Translations under genes and position numbers: made by a program
Origin: Ophiosphaerella korrae
Lineage: Eukaryota > Ascomycota > Dothideomycetes > Pleosporales > Phaeosphaeriaceae
Direction: 5' to 3'
Length of the DNA stretch: 64,000 nucleotides
NCBI GenBank assembly: GCA_028456385.1
Contig: JALNQF010000080.1
Location: forward strand, 62,001-126,000
Notes under the pieces: model-generated
Seen by the model: only the letters and a program-made list of their open reading frames with translations
Databases searched by the model: none
What the model was told of the DNA's origin: nothing
Shown here: in pieces, positions 22,199 through 33,252 of the stretch
Layout of the letters: each line of letters starts with the position of its first letter
How positions within the stretch are numbered: the stretch's first letter is position 1

Positions 22199-25121
22199 TT
22201 AGGCGCGGCCCTGGAAGACGGGGTTCTGGTCACCCATAGTGGTATTGAAGGTGGCACCCTGAGTTCCTGGAGCGGCGGTGGTACCGCGGACACCCTCGGT
22301 GGTGGTGGTGTTGAAGGCGTTGTCGACCTGGCCGGCGAAGCCTTGGCCACCATGAGTGTGGACATCATGGGTACCAGTCAAACCTGCACCAGCACCTCCA
22401 AGCTGAGTCTGACCATAGCTAGGCTGACCAGGGTTAATGCCCTGAGCAGGGTTGAGACCTTGCGATGCACCGAGTCCCTGGCTTACACCAGCAGCTTGGC
22501 TAAGATCTGAGCTGTATCCGCCAGCACGGCCGTGAGGCTTGCGAGTGACGTTAGCAACCTTGGGCAGGCTGGAAGTCTCCTTAGCCGAGCCAATTGAGAA
22601 AACGGGGCTCTCCCACTTGTCGCCCTTAGCGGCTAGGTCCTTGTACTCGGTAGCCTTGGACGAGATACCTCCTGGTAGGGAGATGTTCTTGAACATGGAG
22701 TCGTGTTGAGTAACGGCAACGTTGACGTGTGTCTCCTTGGCCTTCTCCTCGAGTTCCTCCTTCTTTTGCTTGCCCTGCATGACACGCTTCTGGGCAGCGT
22801 TGGCGTAGCGCTGGTACATGTTCTGGAGGTTCTGCGGGTCGGGGTTGCGCTTCGCTTCAGCTTCTGCCTTGTCAGCCTCTACCTTGATATCGTAAAGGAT
22901 AGCATCGAGCTGGTTGACATTGTCCTTAATCTGCTTCTCTAGGACGCGCTGGATGACAGGACGCATGACCTTGAGTAGCAAAGGCTTGAACATGCTGAAG
23001 AGTAGCTTGTGGTTGCTCTTCTTGACCTTGATTTGAAGGTTCTGAATATCGGTCTCAACCTTATTGACCTTGAAGAAGTGCGTTTGGGCGTTGTTCTCAC
23101 GCGCCTTGTCTGCAGTTTCCATTTCAACCTTGAAGCTGAAGCCAGTGCCGCCCATGAAGACATCCATTACACCCTTATCGGTGATAGATGGGAAGCCCTG
23201 CTTCCGCTTGACGTAGTATGAGACATCGCGAAGGTCCATTTGCACACCCGAAACAGAGAGCATGACCTTGTTCTTGTTCTTGTTTGAGATTTGCTTACGG
23301 CCCCAGCGCCAGTAGTTGTCAGAACCAAATTCCAAAACATTGGGTGCCAGGTTGTCGCCCTCAATGACAAGGTTCTCGACAACAGCATCAATCATGGGAT
23401 CGCTATACTCAATGCGAGGAATGGGAATGTATTGGACATTCTCAAAGAATCCAGGCAAAATAACATCTGTGACATCCTTGACAAGATGTGGCTTGAACAC
23501 AGTCTTGCCATTCTCATCTTGACCAAGATCGTTGAAAAGCCTGTTGATGGAATCGGCAAAAGCCTTGTTCTGTGGGTCAGATTCAAACTGCTCGCCAATA
23601 AATTTGAATTCATCCGCGATACGGTCAGTGTGTCCACGGTAGCGGCCACGGAGCAAGTCATGGCCATCGTCATAGATGCTGTTCCATTCCTGGTTGGAAG
23701 CATCTTCAAGGATATAACCCTGCTGTTGGAGAATCTTGCGAATGTAAATATTCACACGCTTGAACCAGTTCTTCAGCTGAGGATCCTGATCGGCGTCCTT
23801 GTAGATCTGGTTGATGGACTCGATCAAATCATCGAACGATGTGCTGTTAGCGAACCGCTCGAGAAGGGTCTTAATATTTGTCAGCCAATGCGAATTTTCA
23901 GAACCAAAACCTGTAATACGCACCTTAAGGTCAGCTTCAGCAAGTTGAAGAGCATCATCACGATGCGCACCTTTCACAGTTCCTGTGGCCTGCTGGCCAA
24001 CAGTCCTAGAGTGGCCAGCGTACTGCTCAGCGAGGCGCAGAAGGGTTTCGATCGCGCGTTGGTAATCTTGATGTCCTTGAATTTCGACGACCATCTTCTT
24101 CAAACGCCAGATGGTTTGTTCACGACGCTCCTCTGGCATCTTGCCTCGGAGGTAATTGTTGAGTTGTTCACGACGAGCGCGAGTCTTGTCCTTGTCCTGC
24201 TCGGACACGTTCTGGTCCACCTTCTGCTTCGCAACGTTCAAGGCGGCTTGGGCATCGACACCTGTCGGTTGACCAGTCTGGCCCTGTTGGGTTCCGAGCT
24301 GAGCAGTGTCAAGAGGATCACGTGAACCAGCTGGATGAGCAGCCTCGTTGATATCGCCAACGGCCTGTTGGGCATCCTTCTTTCCGAACGGCAGGCTCTG
24401 TTTGGCTTGAGCCCTCAGCTTCTCCTTGGAAAACTCGGGATTTTCGTGCCATGTGTTGTCCTCGGCAGGACGGTCAATCTGGCTCAATTGATCCTGTGAT
24501 GGCTTGACCTTGCTAGCCGTGTTTTGTGCGGCGTCGCCTGCAATGTCTCGAAGAAGGACGGTGGCATCAGAGAGAAGCTTCCTGAATTGGCCATTGGAGA
24601 TGAGAAGGGTACCGAGAGTGCGGAGGCCGTCGAGGGCTTCATTGCCATGCTGGCGGGCTGTGTCCTTATCGACAGGGGCACCAGGTAGCTTAGCATCAGC
24701 ACCGGTAATCTGCTCAGCCTGCCAGATGAAGTCTTGGAGCAGATTGCCCTCGTTCTTGGTGAGGAGAAGGATCTTGGCCTGCTCAATGACGGTCCTGAGG
24801 TCGGTCACGAGCTTCTGGCCTTCGGTTGATAGCTTCTTAGAGGGTGAGCTGAGCGCCTTTGACGCCAACGCTGAATTCAGGGCAATGTCAATCTGCTTGT
24901 TGGATGGGACCTTGCCGTTTGCAAATGCTGTTGCAGTCAGTACGCAATCGCCAATATTGTCAAGGGCACATGAACATACCTGAGTAGATGCCGAATAACT
25001 GTAGCTTGTTGTTAACATCGGCCTCTTTCTGCTTCAAGTCAACCGGACCTGGGGCGTGTCAGCTCAGCTCTTGCTAGCAAAGCGCGATGGACGTACGGTT
25101 GACAGCTTTGGAACCCGCCAT
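22199..25121 (-). CDS. Large HAM1-like protein (DUF4449-type C-terminus)
   Basis: Exons 25121-25097, 25048-24980 and 24927-22199 (donors GTACGT and GTATGT) give 2823 nt and 940 residues. The tiny first exon encodes MAGSKAVN. The protein is helical through the N-terminal half (KKLSTEGQKLVTDLRTVIEQ, DGLRTLGTLLISNGQFRKLL). A tubular lipid-binding-like section follows (IPIPRIEYSDPMIDAVVENL, DVSYYVKRKQGFPSITDKGV), then a coiled region (EKQIKDNVNQLDAILYDIKV). This order matches fungal HAM1-like/DUF4449 proteins, linked in yeasts and Cryptococcus to cell fusion and membranes. The tail is Gly/Gln/Thr-rich with repeated short words (SQGLGASQGL, NPAQGINPGQ). The function here is inferred from family resemblance only. 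The frame is clean throughout. Confidence 0.8.
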
Positions 25122-27280
25122 GTTGAATATGGTCAATCGTGGGGTATCAAGTAGGTATCAATTAAACAAACGCTGAAACAATGGAAGGTGGTGGATGGGT
25201 GGGAATGGCTGGGGACAAGGAGGTGGGTATCTGAGGAATAGGTTGGGGCAGGGCGTGGAAGGTGCGGACGGCTTTATTTGGGTGGAGGGAGGAGGTTGCC
25301 GTGACACGCGACGTTGCACACAGTAGTCCTACGTCATACACGCGTCGTCTTGAGCGAAAATTGCACCAGCCTGTGGCCTAGACACCCCCGCACATGGGCT
25401 GCGAGTCTGCGACAGGCTGGCCAAAGAGCGAATGTGCGCCTCTGCGTGGAGCCGCGGGCGGCCACAATCATGTCTCTTCCCTGCTCAAGCGCCTGGCACA
25501 TTGCCACGAATGCCTCAAAAGAGCCAGCGCCAGGCAAGGAGAAGCACGCCCCCGGGCGCAATGACGGCGTTGATGGTGTGAATGTGGGCTTGATGCAGGC
25601 GATCGTCGTCTAGGATCCCTCTATTGCTCCTGGTTGCGTCATGCCTAATTCATCTCAGCCACAGCACATCTCCTGTTGTGCAGTGGTCAACAGTTGCTTG
25701 ACTGTGCAATGCTTGCGCACAACTATTCCATGCTTCATCCGCGGTTTTCTATTTCTTGCCTAATTCCTTGTAGATGTGCAGGCCCCCTTTTCATAATAAA
25801 TGCCGCACTTATCCATCTCATTGGGACAAATGTTGCGCGTCCCATGTTTTCATAGAAGCGCCACTCTTGGCATGACAAGCTATGTAGTGTCGCGCTACTC
25901 ACGAACTGTGGCTAGTGCACGTCTGCCATCACCGATTTAAGTCGCGATGACGACACCTATATTGACTCCTAAACCTGTTGCCCGGTTCACTGCTGATGTG
26001 TGCTGTGTACTTGTCTATCTCAAATCATGCCTCAAGGCATGGAATCTCTCTGTCGAAAACGAGTTTCCCCTAATGCTCATGGTTCACTGACTTGTGAGAC
26101 CACTGCCAAACCTGAATAATCTGTCTATGCCGTCTTAGCGATCCAACACACCCAGATCTGACGCCTCAACAGTGACTGGGGATCATTAAGCATCTTTACA
26201 TAGTAAGTTTCAACGGAAAATAGGCGTAACTCACCGCGCTATTGCATGTCAAAACGTGCCCTGTGCATACCCGTCTGGCTAGACATGCTTATCAGTCAAA
26301 CTTCAGCGAGCTGCAGTCCTCCTCAACTTTGCGTATGCGACATCCGCACTAACGCCATCATCGAGTCTATTCCCCCCTATGGGTTCTACTCTTAGAATTT
26401 CGTATCCACTCTAAAACTTCATGTGCAAGGTCCTAATCGTGGATACCTGGGATGATGCTATTCAAATCACGTGATGTTGGATATGTACACCTTGCGATGA
26501 TGGTATCGCTTTGGAAATTTGAACTCATTCCATACTTTTACAGCTATACTACTTACTTTCCTATATGATAACTACTCCTCTAAATGATGCGATGCGGAAA
26601 AATCCAATCTTGGATATTTCTCAGCCTTCCTGGCCCGCAGGCGTCCAGCCGATCTCGACCAACCACAGCAGCAATGCAGCGAGATGCAGCAAGGCGCGGC
26701 GGCAGCTCCGGTCACATCTCACACTTCCCGCGAGTTACTCACTCTTCCTTTGACAGTCTTCTTCAGTGCTGGCCTTTATCATTCTTCACTATCTTCCCAA
26801 CTCGTCGTGTCGCTCTACAACAGTGTTGGTTTACCCATTACTGATAGCCTGCTTATTGCGCCTTTCTTGATGCCAAACTATTAAACTTGTTACCTGCCCC
26901 GCTTCAGCCTGGTAGCCTAACAGCCTCCTTAGCCTACTTCCACACAAGTCTATCCACGACGAAAAAGAAGCGACAGTCTCGCGATACAGTCACACTGAAG
27001 AATCACTGGTATTCATTTGAAATTTGAATTTATGGTATGACCCTTTTTTCAATGATCTGTCTTGCGCGTGTACTTTTTCCACTGTTTTTGCTGACTTAAT
27101 GTGTCCAAGATTATTGGGGTCTGCAACGGCCTGTCCTAAACACGTCTTCGTAAACTTGGGAATTGCCAACATAATTGAAGCTTGCAATCTTTATCAGCCT
27201 GCCCGCTCAGCTAGGATTCGTAGAGGTATAAACGAGTGCATGTCATAATTAACGCTATATAACGAGATGAAAAGTTTCTT
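25122..27280. other. Intergenic region, 2.2 kb
   Basis: Holds the HAM1-like gene's promoter near 25122-25400. The rest shows only short unrelated frames on both strands, with no RNA gene or repeat recognised. Confidence 0.5.
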
Positions 27281-28561
27281 CACTTGAAAGAAGAAACCAA
27301 AGAGTGAAAAGAAGGACAAAAACCATGAGGAGCAGAGGAAGGCAGAGGAATACTTTGAAGAAGGCAATCGGCCTGAAGGGGGAAAGAACTACACAAAAGC
27401 AGGAGAGTCATCTCAAAAGGCAGCAGACTTCCAGGCTGTAACACCGGGTAGAAGCCACCTGGATATGCTCCAAAGCAGTCTTCAAATTGGAATTACACTT
27501 CACAATCAAGGGAGTTACGAGGAGGCGGCAGACGTATTCCGTAAACTTTCAGATCAGTGTAAGGAAACCCTTGGCGAAGACAATGAGAAAACACTGATGG
27601 TCCAAAATTGGCTTGGTGTTGCATGGCTTGCTCAAGGGGAAAAAATCGAAGCTGAAGTAGTTCTTCAACGAACTGCTGATCGGTTACAGATCAAATTCGG
27701 TATCAATGATGAGAGTACACTGATTGCAAATATATCCTTGGGCGTTCACTATATTTACAGGGAAAATGGAGCTCAGCTGAGCCACTATTTCAGTATATGT
27801 TTAATCATCGTGCGAAGGACTTGGGCCCTAATCACAGCAAAACTCTTGAAGCTAAGTTCGACCTTGCAAGAGTGCTATATAAGCAAGGGAAGAAAGCTAA
27901 GGCTGAGCCACTATTTCGGCACATACTCAATCATCGTACGAAGGACTTGGGCCCTAAAACTCTTAACGCCGAGTTCAACCTTGCAATGGTGCTCTATAGG
28001 CGAGAGGAGATAGCCGAGGCTGAGCCACTATTTCAGCGCCTGGTAAAAATTGCTGAGGAAACCTTGGGTAACAATGATGTGGATGTGCTTGCGGCGCGAT
28101 ATTGGCTAGGATATGTATTTAACAGCCAGGGCAGAGTTGAAGAAGCCGAAGAATTTACAAGACAAGTTGTAAAGAAGCAGGAGAATTTACTTGGTAAGGG
28201 TCATGAAGGTACAATTTTGATCACAAAACTCTTGAAATGTATTGGGCAGGCTATCTCCGAGTCTCAGAAGCCACCTGAACAGGAGTGTGGCACCAACGGA
28301 CTATACAAAGAACACTCAACCGACGAGCTAGCTACCCCAATGCAACAACACACGGTTACAATTTACGACAGCCCTACTTCTATGCAAGTCAGCCGTCCAT
28401 CTCATCAGTCTACTGATGCTAGGCAGCTAGGGATGCCATCAGAACACGTCCATTTATTTAAGCAAGCCAAAATCCACTCCAATCAAACGACCTCTATCTC
28501 AGCAAAATCCTTCAAACCACATTTCTGGTATGGAACCCTCGATCAATACACAAAATACTGA
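27281..28561 (+). pseudogene. Frameshifted tetratricopeptide-repeat protein
   Basis: An open frame begins near 27281 (KKPKSEKKDKNHEEQRKAEEY...) without a clear ATG. It passes into TPR units (YEEAADVFRKLSDQCKETLG, LGVAWLAQGEKIEAE) up to about 27770, then the match switches frame and continues from about 27776 to 28561 (EPLFQYMFNHRAKDLGPNHS, ARVLYKQGKKAKAEPLFRHI, GYVFNSQGRVEEAEEFTRQV). The two parts are contiguous members of the same repeat series, so a small indel between 27765 and 27785 broke the gene. The repeat period in DNA is 126 bp (27776 to 27902), then 117 bp. Such 42-residue TPRs are typical of the C-terminal arrays of fungal NB-ARC NLRs and related proteins. A low-complexity tail follows, and the kinase relic begins immediately after, so both may derive from one gene. 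Confidence 0.65.
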
Positions 28562-29840
28562 AACTATTTTAAGAGCAATTAACGGCCAACTGGATCTCTG
28601 GTTCCCAAAATTTTCGGACATGTGGCAGACTTATGCTGACAATGATATCAGCGATATATCATTGCTCTTGAAGGGCTGTAATATTCGGTGGAGCAAATTG
28701 CCCCGAACATAAATCGTACTTCGAACTATTGGACATACGGAGTTTTTCGATGGACTTATCGAGGCTTGGTCCTCGAATTACTGGTTCCCTGTGATAGAAA
28801 GCAGCCTTCCAGGCTGTTTGCGTCCCGGTGTCAAAGCATCATTCGTTGAAGCTCAAAGCATAGTTTTGACAAGTTCGACGGACCTAGAAAAAGGAGCAGA
28901 TGGGCAACATTGTCATTATAAGAAAGGCGAATTTCCTCCACTTGAGACAAAGTCTTGCTTAGGGGAGCATACGGTCAGGTAGACAGATTTTTCAGCCTGA
29001 TAAGCTACCGGGAGTACGCTAGGAAGCAGGTGCTTAGAAGTATCGCTTTCTAAGGCCAACGGAAGGAAGCCACGAGAAGCTTCATTTCTGAAATCGAGAT
29101 CCTAAAGCGTCTAGATCATCGCCACATCAATTTGTCCGGAGTTATACGGATCCCAAACTCGTTAATCTGATCATGAATCCTGTGGCTGAAATGGATCTGG
29201 CAACATACCTTGCACAGTCGCCAAATCCGCCTGAACTGCGAACTTTTTTTTGGTTGTCTGGTCACCGGACTAGAATTTCTAGATGGAAAACTAGTTCGGC
29301 ACAAGGATATCAAGCCACAAAATGTCCTCGTGAACCGTGGGGGTGTTCTTTTTACAGACTTTGGGCTATCTCAAGACTTCACTGATGAAACTGGTACTAC
29401 AACCATAGGTTTGGCGGATGGAATGACTAAAAAATATCGCTCGCCAGAAGTAGTTCAACAGGAGCCTCGACAATCTTCATCTGATGTCTGGAGTCTTGGC
29501 GTGGTCTACTTGGAGATGGCTCTAAGTGCTCATGGGGAAGCGCACTCAACATATGAATGATTTCTACAAGGAGCATAGATCATAGCAGGCTTTGATCTGT
29601 GCAAATTCCGCTGCGTTGTCAGACTTCATTGCGGGGTTAGAAAGTCCAGAAGACAAATCTGATGAGATAGTCTTCACTTGGATCGAGAAAATGCTCGTGC
29701 GTAGACCAGATCTGCGTCCAACTGCATCTTCATTGGTTGTTTCTATCACTATTGGCGATGGAACAGGAAGTACGTTCGCCTATTGTGGAATATGTTGCGC
29801 GTATCCCGAAGAAGAGTCCACAGATTCCGATGATGAATAG
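28530..29840 (+). pseudogene. Decayed serine/threonine protein kinase gene
   Basis: Recognisable in order: an N-terminal region (GQLDLWFPKFSDMWQTYADN, GHTEFFDGLIEAWSSNYWFP, LPGCLRPGVKASFVEAQSIV), a Gly-loop/early lobe (GQVDRFFSLISYREYARKQV), ISEIEILKRLDHRHI, the catalytic HKDIKPQNVLV (HRD-type loop with Lys), DFGLS, and an activation segment to APE-like KKYRSPEV, SSSDVWSLGVVYLEMA. The C-terminal lobe (TWIEKMLVRRPDLRPTASSL) ends in an acidic tail at 29840. Stops interrupt it at 28710-28712 (TAA), 29051-29053 (TAA) and 29583-29585 (TAG). Frame changes occur near 28960, 29132, in a T8 run at about 29243-29250, and near 29535. With seven lesions it is certainly nonfunctional. The family is common and expanded in filamentous ascomycetes. 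Confidence 0.85.
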
Positions 29841-30074
29841 GAGAGGGTGCACTATCATAATTCGACAGTTCTCACACGAGCTCAAAGAATGAGATTTCAC
29901 TGCCGCAACCACTATGAGCATCGATGTCGGTCTGCAAGTTAACAGCAACTCCAAAGCTATCGTACATGTGACTGAGAACATATAAAGAAATGACAAGCAC
30001 AAAGTGAAACGGAGGACTGAATCATTGCTTGATAGTGAAGAGGTAGTAAGGGATAGTTATCATGTCGAATATGT

Positions 30075-31279
30075 CTAGAAGATTGCAATAGCGCCCGGTG
30101 GGCTTCCAATTCCACCTCTCACATGCAATGGGGCGCTTGTGAAAAAGAATACATACCGACCCATTGCACGGCATCTCTCACTCAGTGTTTCTAAATTCCA
30201 CATTTCACCGATGGGTGTACCTAATTCTGGTTAATACAACCTCCTATTTCAGTCTAAATAACACATACCCCAATGCACAAGCAACCACTCATGTAAACAC
30301 CAACCGTCACTGTACTTGGCCGGCCAAGCTTCGAAGGCAAGTGTATCACCTACAACGGCGGCAAGATGCTGATCATATAACCAACGGATGGTATCTTCGT
30401 TCGCCTGGACACCGATCGCAGTGTTGTTATCACGAGTGCCAGACTTCCGTTCAGCTTCACCAGCATTACTAGGCTCGGGTAAGTGTTGCTGTTTTCACAA
30501 TATGGAAAACTTTGGTGCTTACTCATGCCATCGCACATAGCCGCTCCTTATCATCAGAATATCACCCTGCTTGAGTGATGTGCCTTGCCACACCAGGGTC
30601 TCTTTAATCTCTCGGATGGGAATCTCGTGTCTTGAAACGGGGCTTGGTGCTTGTCCATTCTTTTCTTCATACCACCTCAGCCAGTCACACAATACTCCCC
30701 GTCCAACAATACCACCTCTTTCGCACCAGTTGTGTATTCCGTTAGTTTCTGACTTTCTTGCCTCATTATGTGTCAAGCCATTGTAGTATTTTCTACTCGC
30801 CTGGTGCGCGAAATGCTTCAAACTGTCCCACTGTGAGCTGGTTTGGGTGTTGATATAGAGTTCGTCGTCCATCGCGCAGAGCTCAGAGAAGTCACCAAAA
30901 TCAATTTTCTTTTGATAGAATTCTCTACGATTTAAGCCTGGGTATTGTACATTGTGTAAAGGCCAATCAAGTTGGATGTGCTCGCCTGTGCTGATTTCAC
31001 GGGCTGCCGCAAGCACAACCGAAGGAGTGAGGAGGTTAATTGCTACGAGGAGTTAATGCACAACGGTGATGCATTGTAGCAAGGGCCCGACGCACCTCCG
31101 ACCTCATCCTTCTTTCCGTCTTTATCGTAGAACCCCCAGATACTACCATGGGGCATGCCATCAACCTTTGGAAGGTCATCAAAGGGCGGAAAGTTGTAGT
31201 CGGTTCCCGTGGCGCTTCTCATAATGGTCTGTGCAACCGTCGGCAGGCGCTCCTTAGCGGCTTCCCGATCTTTAAACAT
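30075..31279 (-). CDS. Cyclase-family hydrolase (kynurenine-formamidase-like fold)
   Basis: Exons 31279-31096, 31042-30523, 30468-30269 and 30220-30075 give 1050 nt and 349 residues. Donors are GTGCGT, GTAAGC and GTATGT; acceptors are CGTAG, CCTAG and AATTAG. The product matches fungal putative cyclase proteins (PF04199 type): VVLAAAREISTGEHIQLDWP, QWDSLKHFAHQASRKYYNG (metal-site His region), NWCERGGIVGRGVLCDWLRW, GDILMIRSGYVRW, IRWLYDQHLAAVVGDTLAFE, HEWLLVHWG and the conserved ending GGIGSPPGAIAIF. Relatives are metal-dependent hydrolases acting on amides or cyclic substrates. The substrate is unknown. The gene is intact although it lies beside the kinase relic. Confidence 0.88.
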
Positions 31280-33252
31280 AGCTTAATGGTGGGTTTGATG
31301 AAGATGTTATAAGACGAAAATTAGTAGTTCGTAATATTGTTGTTTCAATCTTCCCCACTTTCGCGGAACCGCACCCGCGACCCCTCATCCAGCAGCTTGG
31401 TAAGATTTCGGAACATGTAGTGCAGAAGCGGTGATTTTATGGAGCCTATGTCCAAGGTTATAGATTAGGAATCCAGACTAGCCAGTCACCATGAAGAGTA
31501 AAGTTCCTCATTATGGTGTACAGGCATCGACGAGTGAGGTTGATTGCTTGGTTTGGTTAGCACCAAAATGACTATGGTAATATGATCATACGACCAACAA
31601 ATGTTCGGCGGATTTTGGAAACTTCAATGGGAAAAATATTCTGAGCAACGTTTCTTTTTATTGATGACAGGTAGTGCGGTATTATAGCACGAAGTTGCGC
31701 AGCATCCAAGCTAACATCAACCTATAGGCAGTTATAAGTTAAATTGGCTGTGGCTCCAGTTGAAAACATTTAGCCCCACAGCCATGACTATCACAAAATT
31801 CATGGCCTGCAGGTGCGGAGAGAATTATGGCGTACAATGGCTTGATCGCCGTTTGAAGATCCGTGACTAGCTTCGTAATTAGGCTAAGTTTCTTCTATTG
31901 CGATACCTCGCATAGCAAATGAGGGACAAGGCCATAACCATACACAATTGCATGCTAAACACGTGAGCCAATTAAATCGCCATGGTATGTTTCAGTTAAA
32001 CCTATGGAATTGCTGGGATATCGGCAAGTCTAAAGCTGTAGGTCTTTGCTTGTAATTCACAACGAACATATATCGAAGGAATTCCGAGAGTGCTGGTAGT
32101 GTATCCAGCATTCTAGCTCATCCTCGAATGGAAGTATTTCAAGAAATTCAAGGTCTTTTTTATCACCATGTCACGGCTTTTCGATAAGCTTGGTAATCTT
32201 GAAGTGGTCTTGATAATTGAGGTCGGTCGGGTGAGCTGTGGCTGAATCAGGGAAGGGGCGCAATAGTTTTGTCACCGCCCATGGCTGCGGCCAATAGAAT
32301 TTGGGCATATCATTAATATCGAATCTGGTAGGAGGAATCCAATTGAAAAAGTTTACTTGTTAGCCAGGGATCAACATGAGGAAGCCCTGGTCTATTGACA
32401 GAATGTGACAGTATAAGCCCAGGTGTTAGACAATACAAAATTGGTAATACCAGGAGGGACATCTTTCAGAGTGCAATTCATTCACTCAAAGGCCAGACAA
32501 TATGGACTGACCTTCTCCGAACTAGTGCGGACATTGATAGCGTCATACATAGCCCGGAAATGCTAAGATGAGCGAAGAGCAGGATTCATGTAACAGTAAT
32601 GCCCATGCTTCAGCATCCCCAGAACTTTTTTCTTAGTCCTCGTTCTGATAACAGCTCTGAGGGTAAAATTAGTACGTAGGAACAAATGCGCATTATGGGG
32701 TGGACCAACTATTTTGCTGAAGGCCGAGTTTTAGATCGGGTTGCTATCTCAACCTCGAAAATATCAAAGGTTGAAGCGTTATTACCGAGGTTTTTAGCAA
32801 GGAGGTAATTCCGCCTAGCTCCTCAAATCACTTGTTCGATACTTAGCGTGGTGTTGCTTGTCTTGTTACATCAGCATGGTAGCACAGGCAAAATAGTTGG
32901 AAATACCACTAATTGTAGGGAATTAATTGTTGTTTCTTATCTTTCAGTTTGCTAGCTTTCAATTACCTGACTTCAACAGCTAGAAGTGTCAGTTAGGAAT
33001 TGTGATCGCTCTATTACAGAAGTTTCAATGCAGTCGAGTTATATGGAATGGCACCTGGGTAAATGCGATCCCCGGACCAACTTCCGCAACCATGAGTTTT
33101 CAGGCCGATGATGGGCGAAATGGCAATACGCTGCTTGCTGCCGTGCTTGCCGGCTTATCCAGCCAAGCCTGCCCCTCTTCAGCCGCACACAACGTCATCA
33201 TCTCTCGGACGTTACACCATCCTATCCCTATCATCGTACCACCTCAGCCACA
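31280..33252. other. Gene-poor spacer, about 2 kb
   Basis: No coding frame with recognisable similarity on either strand. The last 150 bp before 33253 are pyrimidine-rich and form the leader of the phospholipase gene. Confidence 0.5.

Noticed and set aside
23291..24325. 344-codon plus-strand open frame
   Set aside because: Antisense shadow of the HAM1-like coding sequence, which has clean splicing and family features.
25314..25613. 99-codon plus-strand frame upstream of the HAM1-like gene
   Set aside because: No recognisable protein content; lies in the probable promoter region.
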